DNA from: Colivivens sp963626085
Lineage (GTDB): Bacteria; Bacteroidota; Bacteroidia; Bacteroidales; Bacteroidaceae
Direction: 5' to 3'
Length of the DNA stretch: 45,018 nt
Assembly: GCA_963626085.1 (NCBI GenBank)
Contig: CAVFVJ010000006.1
Span: 1 to 45,018, forward strand
This document shows, one piece after another, positions 33,853 through 42,186 of this stretch. Position 1 is the stretch's first letter. Each line of letters starts with the position of its first letter. The translations under genes and the position numbers were made by a program. The notes under the pieces are model-generated. The model saw only the letters and a program-made list of their open reading frames with translations, ran no database searches and was not told the origin of the DNA.

Positions 33853-34518
33853 TTACAGTCCGAGTTTGCTCTTCACGTCGCTGGCAGCCTTGTTAACCGC
33901 GTCGTTAGCCTTCTTCTGCTGCTCGCTGACAGCATCACTAGCTTTCTGCTTCTGTTCGTTTACAGCATCGCTCGCCTTTTGCTTCTGCTCATTGACGGCG
34001 TCACTTGCTTTCTGCTTAGCACCCTCAACCGTCTCGTCCACCTTAGTCTTCACAGCCTCCTTAGCATCGTTCACAACGCCCTCAGCAGCCTCTTCCGCAG
34101 TGTTCTTCACCTGAGAAGGAACCGCGGCAATCTGGCTCACCAAATCTGCCACAGTGGTATTGGCAGCCTCTGAGACAGCAGTACTTACACTGTTAATAGT
34201 TTCCTTGTTATCCTCCACATAAGAGTTCAGTTCGTCGATATACTTCTGTGCAGTCGCAGTGTCGCCAGCCTTAATCAGTGAAGCGATCTTCTCCTTGTAC
34301 ACCTTGATTGAAGAGATTACAGCGTCAGGCTGCCCAGTTGCGATACCCTCCTCTATCTCGCCCTTGATATCCTCCAGTTCCTGGTTTACCGCAGGCTCGT
34401 CAACTTCAGCAGACTCCACACAAGTAGAGTCTTTCTCACACTTTCCGGAGTTACCTCCATTGCATGAGGCAAGTGTCACCGCACATGCCACAGCCACCAA
34501 AACAAATACTTTCTTCAT
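33853..34518 (-). CDS. Lipoprotein with 11-residue LEA-like repeats
   Basis: 221 residues. Lipobox LASC puts the lipidated cysteine at residue 19. An acidic linker follows, then a helical region (about 40-165). Residues 167-216 hold about four 11-residue units of the type KQKASDAVNEQ, close to perfect in the middle. Such repeats occur in LEA-type and apolipoprotein-like amphipathic helices and suggest a surface or desiccation-type helix, not an enzyme. The DNA repeats are also close. It has its own promoter box at 34558 and ends at the shared terminator. Role unknown. Confidence 0.85.
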   Translation of the reverse strand: MKKVFVLVAVACAVTLASCNGGNSGKCEKDSTCVESAEVDEPAVNQELEDIKGEIEEGIATGQPDAVISSIKVYKEKIASLIKAGDTATAQKYIDELNSYVEDNKETINSVSTAVSEAANTTVADLVSQIAAVPSQVKNTAEEAAEGVVNDAKEAVKTKVDETVEGAKQKASDAVNEQKQKASDAVNEQKQKASDAVSEQQKKANDAVNKAASDVKSKLGL

Positions 34519-34557
34519 AATGCTTGAAATTAAAAACCGTTATAAACTATAAGTCTG

Positions 34558-34565
34558 CAAATGTA
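34558..34565 (-). promoter_or_regulatory. -7 promoter box for the repeat lipoprotein
   Basis: TACATTTG on the minus strand, 40 bases before the ATG at 34518. The 34566-34695 stretch upstream holds no ORF that I accept. Confidence 0.65.
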
Positions 34566-34695
34566 GACATTTATTCGTTCCGTACCGCCCCCATGCCCTA
34601 TTTATTTCCAGCGTTTGATTATTTTTAAGTGACGGTGAAAAAAGGTACAAAAACGTCAGACTCCGACCTGCCGCCAATCTTTCGCAAGCTCAACA

Positions 34696-34807
34696 TAGTA
34701 GGTGACGTGTCCCACGTCACAAATAGTAGGTGCAGTGGCTCACTGCACAAATAGTAGGTACAGTGTCCCACTGCACAGATTATTAAATGTGACGTGAGCC
34801 ACGTCAT
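34696..34807. repeat. Array of four palindromes (REP-like)
   Basis: Four short hairpins stand in a row, starting at 34702, 34730, 34758 and 34789 (steps of 28, 28 and 31 bases). Stems: GTGACGTG/CACGTCAC, GTGCAGTG/CACTGCAC, GTACAGTG/CACTGCAC (one mismatch) and GTGACGTG/CACGTCAT, each with a 3-base loop (TCC, GCT, TCC, AGC). The first three are joined by AAATAGTAG or a near copy. The sequence of the arms changes between units while the pairing is kept in the first, second and fourth. The first unit is identical over 25 bases to the repeat at 5929-5953. The array lies between brxL and the lipoprotein, at the downstream edge of the BREX operon. Confidence 0.85.
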
Positions 34808-34816
34808 GCTGAGTCA

Positions 34817-36256
34817 TCATGTAGTCGCTTTCAAGTATAAATTTGGCATCTCCACCTTGAACTCCGGATCTATGTAATGGCACTGTTCCTTGATGATACC
34901 CCTTCTGCGAAGAGCAGGCTGGAGACAGTACGTCTCGAACTCGTCCCGATTCACATCATCCACAGATTTCCAATGTGGGAACAATAGTTTCATGTAAGCC
35001 ACAGCAATCCGCTTGACCGCATTGAAGTCACGGGTATCCGCATTCTTGTCACAACCCACAAGTTCATCGAACAGCAACCCATATACATTTTGTGTGCGGA
35101 GCGAATGGAGTATCTCAGAGAAATACTCAACGTTCAAAGTCCAACCCTTATAGATTATCCCCTTGTTTATACGTGGGAGGTTCCAGCCTTCAATGAAACA
35201 ATGAAAGCGGTCGAGCAGTGCCGACTCCCGGAACGACTGCGGCAAAGATTCAAAATAACGGTAGTTTATCGGGCAGTGCTGTTCTGTCAATGGGATATTG
35301 CCCATCAACATTAATCCACATTCGGAAGAAAACTCATTATTATCAATGGTAGTCTTGCCACTTTCGAGGTATGACTTTAGTGCAGCCTGAATCTCAGCTG
35401 GTTCTTGGAACACTATCGTTTGTATTTCATCGAACACAGTGAAGTCATGATTCTTGATGATTCCATTCTGTTGCTTGACCTTGTCATAAAATAGCTTTGC
35501 ACGAGTTACCTTACCACCACTCACGAGCCATCCATATTTAGATAAGTTTCCAAACACGTACGACTTACCCGTACCTTTTGGAGCCAATTCTATGACATTG
35601 AGTCGTGGTTCCACAAAGATGAGCAGCCGAGTCAAGAATTCCATCTTCTGTGTAATCGTTTCAAAACCATCCGCCTCATATTCCATAGCAGACAGCAACA
35701 CATCAATCCATTCTTGTACAGAAAATGCGGTCCTTGCGCCTCGCAAGTAGTCTATATCAACAGACCTATACGGTTTGAATGGTTTGTAATCCACCATTTC
35801 CACATGATTCTTCTTTCCGTCCGCATCAGACAGGATGGACAATTTGATAATACCCCACCTCTCTCCATCCACCAACTCACCTTGATGGTTCTTGTACACA
35901 TATACTGGTATTTGTCCCTCGTTAATCTTGATACCGAGATCTGGAATTCCAAAACGCCGCACACCCTTAACCAAATCAATGTAAACGATAAACCGGGTTA
36001 GGAGTGTCAATTCCTCGCCCGAAGCCAGACGGTCTTTCACCTCTGTTTGCTTTTGAGGGATTACCATATCCAAAAATTCCGTAAGTCCTAAACGGTTAAC
36101 AGAACCGTCATCGTTGATATAACGTTTGAGGATGAAGTCTTTCACGAAAGACGGAAGGTTACGACCAGCAAACAAACTGTTGGTTGATGCCGGGTCTTTG
36201 TATATCAGCATGGGAGCAAATTGTTCCCTGATTTTTTGAGTTATGACAGTCTGCAT
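34817..36256 (-). CDS. brxL: BREX protein BrxL, AAA+ ATPase, short form
   Basis: 479 residues. N-terminal domain to about 200, then an AAA+ module: Walker A in APKGTGKS (226-232), Walker B in FTVFDEIQT (272-280), sensor-like LMLMGNIP (316-322) and an arginine-finger stretch LLDRFHCFIEGWNLPRI. This is the signature of the BrxL / Lon-like family. Long BrxL proteins of type 1 reach about 680 residues and end in a Lon-like domain; this one ends about 120 residues after the ATPase core and no Ser-Lys dyad is evident. Last gene of the operon, two bases after pglZ. Confidence 0.9.
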   Translation of the reverse strand: MQTVITQKIREQFAPMLIYKDPASTNSLFAGRNLPSFVKDFILKRYINDDGSVNRLGLTEFLDMVIPQKQTEVKDRLASGEELTLLTRFIVYIDLVKGVRRFGIPDLGIKINEGQIPVYVYKNHQGELVDGERWGIIKLSILSDADGKKNHVEMVDYKPFKPYRSVDIDYLRGARTAFSVQEWIDVLLSAMEYEADGFETITQKMEFLTRLLIFVEPRLNVIELAPKGTGKSYVFGNLSKYGWLVSGGKVTRAKLFYDKVKQQNGIIKNHDFTVFDEIQTIVFQEPAEIQAALKSYLESGKTTIDNNEFSSECGLMLMGNIPLTEQHCPINYRYFESLPQSFRESALLDRFHCFIEGWNLPRINKGIIYKGWTLNVEYFSEILHSLRTQNVYGLLFDELVGCDKNADTRDFNAVKRIAVAYMKLLFPHWKSVDDVNRDEFETYCLQPALRRRGIIKEQCHYIDPEFKVEMPNLYLKATT

Positions 36257-36258
36257 AG

Positions 36259-38676
36259 TTAGAAATTGAATAATTCTTCCTCTTGGACACCCATATTGAT
36301 GTCTATTCGGTCGGTTCGTTTAAACTCTCCGATAGAGAGCGTAATTTTTGTTTCAGTAGCGACAAGGTTCAGTCTCTCACTTTCATATACGTCGCCATGT
36401 ACTTTATAAAGTTCATAGTTCACTCCGTTATAAATTACCCTTGGAATGTCGATGTTGCTCAATCCCTTAATGTTATATCTAACCACAGGATTGGCACACA
36501 TAAGATTTGTTGTCTGCAATTCAGCAGAATACTCATTGGAATGTTTCTGACTTGACACTATGATTATGGGAACCAGTACTTCTTCTGGAGTGACACCTCC
36601 GTGCGCTCCATGTCCTTGTGGTGTTTTGGAAGAAAGAGAATTATGGTTAAGCGCGCAGATAGTTTTTCCGTCTGACAAGACTATGTAGTTATTGTCTGAA
36701 GAAGGGGTTCCCTTCAACCATTCGGCACAACGTCCCGAGTGGTTGGCATCGACACCAGCCAAATTTAGTCCGCCACAAAACTGAGACATGTAACTGATTC
36801 CGTGGTCTGACACAAAGGCAATTTTCTTTCCATTATACTGAGACAAGACCTTGGTGATTGACTCTTCCACTGTCTTCAGTTCATTTACAATATACATAGG
36901 ATAACTCTTCGGGGTATGTGCATATTTGTCGACATCACCAATCTTTTCCAGTTTTCCTTTGGACAGTTCTTCCAGTTTGATTTTGTTTACGATAGTAACA
37001 GTTGGCAGTTCCGCAGCCGCCACACAAACATCATTGAGATACACACCATCAACATTATGATTCTCTATCACCCATGTAATGAATGGAATCCAGTCTACGC
37101 CCAATCCGTCAATCCAATAGTAAAGGTCAATGTCTGACCTGTTGTACAATATAGTCTTCACTGTTTTGAACTTGTCTCTCCACGACTCAAATGCAGACTG
37201 TGACGAGTTGTGTTCCTTCAGTATCTGCGACAAATCTCCACCCATTTGGTTCGCAACCTTTGACTGCCTGTATTCATGGAAATAACGAACCAACCAAGTT
37301 TCGGAATTATCCATCTGGACATTCATGGGCATTAGATATGCATAAAGGGAAGGCATCAGCGTCTGTATCTCCTTCACATTTATCTCGCCTTTGCCTAACC
37401 ACTCCACCATCAGACATTGCTCTGTCTGCGTGAGTGATGTCATGTATTTCATTGCGCAATAATACCCACGTTCTGGGTCGACTGCCATAGCTGTCAGTTT
37501 GGCTTTCACTTTATCTTCTGCAGCCTGTGTAATTTGCACATTCTGATTCTTCGCCTCTTTCAGCAAGACCCTACGTTGATTGAGACTCGCATCGTTTAGA
37601 GGCTCGTCAAATATTTGGGTAGCAAGTAGTGAGAACAAGTCTGATGTGCTTTGCGTATGGCAATTCTCAAGTACCCTCGTCAAGTATGTTGACGTAGTTG
37701 TCTTCCACAAAATATAGTTTTTTAGCAACCAACGGGAAAAACTGTCTTTATACTCAAACCACGTCTGTACGAAAGAAATGTCATCTTGTATGTCGGAAGT
37801 GTTGAACCGCTTGTTGACAAACCCTTCAAAGTCAAAATCTTCAATATCTATTTGTGAAGCCAACTGTTCCCAAAAGGACATATCTTCCTCATTGGCTGTA
37901 AGGTCTCCGAAATCGAGACTCAGACCCTTACATAGGAACTCAAAAGCGTTATGGCAAATGGTATAGTCGAAGGCATTGTCTGGTTGTGCGTTATCTGCAT
38001 TGGCAAAAATGCATTCCGAAGAACAGAGGATTTGACTCTTGACATTTGTCCCGACTGTTTTCCAAAGCAGAATCCATTGACGTAGGTTCTTGCAAACACT
38101 AAAACGTGTATCCAGTCTCTGCACGCCATAGGTTGTCCCCGGTGTCAGCACAAGCCGATAGTTTTGATTCTCTGCTCCAGAACGATATTCCCAAATGTTG
38201 ATGTTTGGATCGTCCTTGAACTTGCTAACCTTACTCTGCATACCGATGATGGGCACGTATATTCTTTGATGGTCGCGTTGGGACTCTTCTGGTGACTGCA
38301 CAAGGCGTATGGTCTTCAGCAGAGAGTCGAACTCCGCATAGCTCGTATTATCGTAAAAACGCGTTATCTCCGAGAACGGAGCGATGACGAAGTCATTTGC
38401 CGGCAGATTCTTGATATAAGACTCAAACATCACCGCAAGTTGCGAATAGGTGATGAACTTATCATCTTGGCCATCCCTCATCCAGTTCTCTATGCTCTGC
38501 ACAAACACACCATGGTCTTGACACACTTGGACAAACGCCCCGAAATCGCCAAAGTTCTCAAACAGTACAAAGCGTATAGGATAGCGGTTACGGAGAGAGC
38601 TCTCAGCCCCAGTCCAATTCTTGTCTGTCTCTATTTCCCGGTACAGTTCTTCCAATGTGCCGAATTCCTTGTACAT
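36259..38676 (-). CDS. pglZ: BREX protein PglZ, alkaline-phosphatase superfamily
   Basis: 805 residues. A long N-terminal region is followed by the PglZ domain: WIDGLGVDW (Asp523), AFVSDHGISY (623-626), VDANHSGRCAEWLKG with His646, and GHGAHGGVTPEEVLVPIII (688 onward), all metal-binding blocks of the superfamily. PglZ is the shared marker of BREX systems. Four bases lie between the brxC stop and its ATG. The exact reaction is not established; the phosphatase fold suggests a hydrolase. Confidence 0.94.
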   Translation of the reverse strand: MYKEFGTLEELYREIETDKNWTGAESSLRNRYPIRFVLFENFGDFGAFVQVCQDHGVFVQSIENWMRDGQDDKFITYSQLAVMFESYIKNLPANDFVIAPFSEITRFYDNTSYAEFDSLLKTIRLVQSPEESQRDHQRIYVPIIGMQSKVSKFKDDPNINIWEYRSGAENQNYRLVLTPGTTYGVQRLDTRFSVCKNLRQWILLWKTVGTNVKSQILCSSECIFANADNAQPDNAFDYTICHNAFEFLCKGLSLDFGDLTANEEDMSFWEQLASQIDIEDFDFEGFVNKRFNTSDIQDDISFVQTWFEYKDSFSRWLLKNYILWKTTTSTYLTRVLENCHTQSTSDLFSLLATQIFDEPLNDASLNQRRVLLKEAKNQNVQITQAAEDKVKAKLTAMAVDPERGYYCAMKYMTSLTQTEQCLMVEWLGKGEINVKEIQTLMPSLYAYLMPMNVQMDNSETWLVRYFHEYRQSKVANQMGGDLSQILKEHNSSQSAFESWRDKFKTVKTILYNRSDIDLYYWIDGLGVDWIPFITWVIENHNVDGVYLNDVCVAAAELPTVTIVNKIKLEELSKGKLEKIGDVDKYAHTPKSYPMYIVNELKTVEESITKVLSQYNGKKIAFVSDHGISYMSQFCGGLNLAGVDANHSGRCAEWLKGTPSSDNNYIVLSDGKTICALNHNSLSSKTPQGHGAHGGVTPEEVLVPIIIVSSQKHSNEYSAELQTTNLMCANPVVRYNIKGLSNIDIPRVIYNGVNYELYKVHGDVYESERLNLVATETKITLSIGEFKRTDRIDINMGVQEEELFNF

Positions 38677-38680
38677 ACAT

Positions 38681-41600
38681 TCAACTGTTTATCTTGTCCA
38701 ACAACCATTCTCCCGCCTCGTCACAGAGTTTATTGAGCAATGCAATAGCATCGTCGAGAGTATCAATGCTTGCTATATAATCTTTTGCTTGTTTACGTTT
38801 TTCTGCGACAACATCAGTATTGATGGTTACAGTGAATTCATTTGATAAATGCGGTTCCGATGTCACCGTTGCCGTATTTGTTTGAACTTCTGGTGATACT
38901 ATATATCGAGGTTGCGTCTTTGACGATTTCCATTGCAAAGCCTTTTTCTCCACTTCCTCTTCTGTCCAATATCCTACCGTTGATTGCAGGTTTTTCTCTA
39001 TGAAACGTTTGACTTCATCCACTTCGTTTTCTTGAATATTGACAAATTCAAGTTGCATCAAAAAGTTCTTGAAGCCGTCAGAGAATGCAGCGTCCACATT
39101 GAGGATATTCTTCATCTCTATGCGGAAGGTTGAGATAAGTTCAATCGTATCCCTCACCAATGACGGATTGCGAAGGTCACGCTCCATGCAGATGGTTACT
39201 ATATTATCTATCAACCTACGTTCATCATCATTTATTTCCATGAGGACAGGTAAGCTGGAGAATGCTGATGCTGAAGCATACTTCAGCGACCAAAGCGGAT
39301 ACCCCTTCTTTCCGAGGAACTCCCCAGTAATAGCATAACGCGCATCCTTCAGACTCGACACATCCGAGTATGCATTATCCTTACTGTTGAGTTTGAAGAG
39401 CGAGATAAGATCCTTGCACAGTTTCCCCTCTTCTGGTGTTTGGAACTTGAAGTTCAGTTTGGAGCTTGATTTTTTATCGTCCCACACTTTAAACAACCAC
39501 ACTATATCATCAATCAACGCATTCTTGTCGCGCGGTTTACCCTGCATGTCAAATATCTTGTTTGCCCACGGTCTTAGAGCATACCCCATCATTGCCATAG
39601 AAGCGAAGCTACCGTAAAGTCCGTATGGAGGCTTTTGAAGCAAGGAGAATTTATCATCGAAGTTGAATGAAAGGTTCTTGTCCGCATACTTGATGATATT
39701 CTGCACTTTGTCGTAGACCACCTTGAACGGATGGTTCTCAGTAACATCACTCTTCCATTCCATATTTTCATCAAGACATTCCTGTACTAGATATTGCACA
39801 GGGCGCATTTGGCTTGACAGAATCACAAGCTCTTCCTTAGACGTTGCGAATATAAAGGCACGTACAATCTCCTTGGAGTTTTGCTGACGCCAGAATGTAG
39901 ATGGAGCCTTTTGTCGCAACAACTCGCAAGCATCTGGTCCGAAAGGAAAGATTGTTGGTGCTATCACACTGTTAACGATACTCGACAGGTGTTTCACCGA
40001 TATGGGCTGTTTCTCCGTACCGTTGATATATACAGTGGCATTGCCACGCTGTATGCTTTCCATCCATTCCTTCACCATCGACACGGCATGGTCACGATGT
40101 ACTTTCTGTTGGTCGATGAACCCATGGCTGCTGGCACAAGCGTAATTGGCTTGATATTCTATGAACTGCTCGTACTTAGCGTCAGTGAGAGTCTCGTCGA
40201 ACACCATAAAGACGATATCCTTCAAGTCTTTGTCGTTCTCGTCCTCTGCACATCTTTCCGCAAAGTTACGGAGAACGCCTAGCTCTGTGTTATTTCTAGA
40301 CATCAGTAAAGCGAAAAAGAGTGAGCTGGTTCTAGTATCCTTCTTGGCATTCTTGATTTGGCTACGGAGTACCGCCTCATTCTGCTGATCAGAGAAGAAC
40401 TTGAAAGCGAATGGACGAATCACCTTCTGCATCATCTTCTTCTCGAAAGCAGTGCTTGCTGCGTCTGAAAAGTTGAGGATTTGGTTGGTATAACGGAACT
40501 GTACACTGCGCATCTCTGTTTTCTTCTCTTCTATCTCTCCTGACGGCAGGGCTGAGAACTGCACTGAATAGAGTCCGCCTGGAGCCCTTTGTATAATACC
40601 CTGCTCGTTGAACCATTGCAACACATCATCCACATCGTCTTCATACCGTGTGCCAGCAAAGAGAGCGTGTATATTGTCCTCCGATGGAGTTACAAGTCCG
40701 TTATTGTTGTCGCCAGACACATTGTTGAATGCATTGAGCAACAGTATTCCTTTAAAGACAACGAAATACGCTTCACCCTCGTTACTCACCTGTAGCCTAT
40801 ATGAATTGTAACGCTCAGTCACAGCTCCGTAGTTGGTAACATCGTCTTGGAACACTTTCAACACGTAGTCCCACAGATAATCCGCTGTGATGGTGTCACG
40901 GTTGAGGAAATGTTCCTCACTGTCGAGAAACTCCCGTATGGAGTCGTTTTGTCCCAGGAACTCAAACACGCTTCGGCTCGACGACCCCACCACAGTTGCG
41001 TAGTGGGTAGCGAGGTTGGCAGTACCAGGATGCAGCGGATAAAGGTCGAAGAGATCTTTCCGAGTGGATTGTTGGTCATTGCTAGTAGAAGTGAAAATGT
41101 CAAGCAACTGGGAGTTCATCGCATAGAACAGTTGACACATCTGGCGGTGACGTTCCTCATCAATGATTTTGAACTTGCGCGACATGATTTTAAAAGCCGA
41201 CACCGACTCCATATTGTATTTCATCCGGTGATAGCGCCCATCCGTTTGTTTAAGTTGTTCTGGGTCGATTCCATTGAATGCCGACGGATGCGAAATAAGG
41301 AACAGGTAGGAGTTGCTTTCCTCATTCATAAATTTTTGTGCCACCTCTTGCAATTGTTTCAACACTGGTACACCTATCGCATCGGTCATCACATCCGTGA
41401 ACTCATCCCAAACTATGAGTAGTCCGTTATATGTACCCAGTTCTGCAAGACGATTTTGCACCTCCGTAAGCCATTGCTTGATATTATCGTTGTTCAATCT
41501 AATATCAAGCCGAGCCTCACGCAGTGTATCAGTCACTCTGTGGAAGATTCCTATATCGCCAGTCCTCAGACTGTCAGCCAATTGTTTACTATCAGCCACT

Positions 41601-42154
41601 ACTGAAGAAAGAGCAGTATGCGTATCTATCAAGTGATCCCAAATCTCTGGATTCTGACGAATCTGTTCGATATAGTTTTCATAATCAGTCGGCACTGCAA
41701 TCTCAATCTTATGCTTGCGGAGTGTTTCGGTCACGGATTTCTGAAGCACAAGAGCAAGGTCTCCTGGATGGGTCATAGATCCAAGACCATACACCTTGAC
41801 AGTAAGCAGCCGCTTATTCTCACGGAGGGAATAAATGGACTGACGGATGGCATCAAACTTACTCTCCTTGTATTCATAGTCCACCCACCTTCTTATATCA
41901 TCCACCTCGTCACCTAACAGATGACTTATAACGGCTACAGCATGACTCTTGCCAGTACCGTAAGTGCCGTTTATCCAAAAACTCTTGTGGTTGTCTATGT
42001 CGTTGCCACGCACGCTCTTAATGACCGTACGCAATACAGAGTTAAACTGTTCGTTTGGAATGAAAGAAGTCCATTCCCCTTTCTTCTCCTCTGCAATGTC
42101 GTAGGCAGCCTTGCCCCCACGCAACTCTATTATGTCGCCATACTTTGTAGCCAT
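38681..42154 (-). CDS. brxC: BREX protein BrxC, large P-loop ATPase
   Basis: 1157 residues. Walker A in INGTYGTGKSH (61-71), Walker B in GLLIVWDEFTDVM (244-256), then a long helical region. This fits the BrxC/PglY family of about 1200 residues, one of the constant BREX proteins. The N-terminus MATKYGDIIELRGGKAAYDI is close to related DNA-repair/defence ATPases. It lies 32 bases after brxP and four bases before pglZ; no promoter box is seen in the gap, so one transcript is likely. Confidence 0.94.
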   Translation of the reverse strand: MATKYGDIIELRGGKAAYDIAEEKKGEWTSFIPNEQFNSVLRTVIKSVRGNDIDNHKSFWINGTYGTGKSHAVAVISHLLGDEVDDIRRWVDYEYKESKFDAIRQSIYSLRENKRLLTVKVYGLGSMTHPGDLALVLQKSVTETLRKHKIEIAVPTDYENYIEQIRQNPEIWDHLIDTHTALSSVVADSKQLADSLRTGDIGIFHRVTDTLREARLDIRLNNDNIKQWLTEVQNRLAELGTYNGLLIVWDEFTDVMTDAIGVPVLKQLQEVAQKFMNEESNSYLFLISHPSAFNGIDPEQLKQTDGRYHRMKYNMESVSAFKIMSRKFKIIDEERHRQMCQLFYAMNSQLLDIFTSTSNDQQSTRKDLFDLYPLHPGTANLATHYATVVGSSSRSVFEFLGQNDSIREFLDSEEHFLNRDTITADYLWDYVLKVFQDDVTNYGAVTERYNSYRLQVSNEGEAYFVVFKGILLLNAFNNVSGDNNNGLVTPSEDNIHALFAGTRYEDDVDDVLQWFNEQGIIQRAPGGLYSVQFSALPSGEIEEKKTEMRSVQFRYTNQILNFSDAASTAFEKKMMQKVIRPFAFKFFSDQQNEAVLRSQIKNAKKDTRTSSLFFALLMSRNNTELGVLRNFAERCAEDENDKDLKDIVFMVFDETLTDAKYEQFIEYQANYACASSHGFIDQQKVHRDHAVSMVKEWMESIQRGNATVYINGTEKQPISVKHLSSIVNSVIAPTIFPFGPDACELLRQKAPSTFWRQQNSKEIVRAFIFATSKEELVILSSQMRPVQYLVQECLDENMEWKSDVTENHPFKVVYDKVQNIIKYADKNLSFNFDDKFSLLQKPPYGLYGSFASMAMMGYALRPWANKIFDMQGKPRDKNALIDDIVWLFKVWDDKKSSSKLNFKFQTPEEGKLCKDLISLFKLNSKDNAYSDVSSLKDARYAITGEFLGKKGYPLWSLKYASASAFSSLPVLMEINDDERRLIDNIVTICMERDLRNPSLVRDTIELISTFRIEMKNILNVDAAFSDGFKNFLMQLEFVNIQENEVDEVKRFIEKNLQSTVGYWTEEEVEKKALQWKSSKTQPRYIVSPEVQTNTATVTSEPHLSNEFTVTINTDVVAEKRKQAKDYIASIDTLDDAIALLNKLCDEAGEWLLDKINS

Positions 42155-42186
42155 AAGCGTATGATTGTTTTGTTGTTAATTATGTT

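Noticed and set aside
34696..34807. CRISPR-like array
   Set aside because: The units are palindromes with nearly constant linkers (AAATAGTAG); there are no unique spacers and no cas genes nearby.
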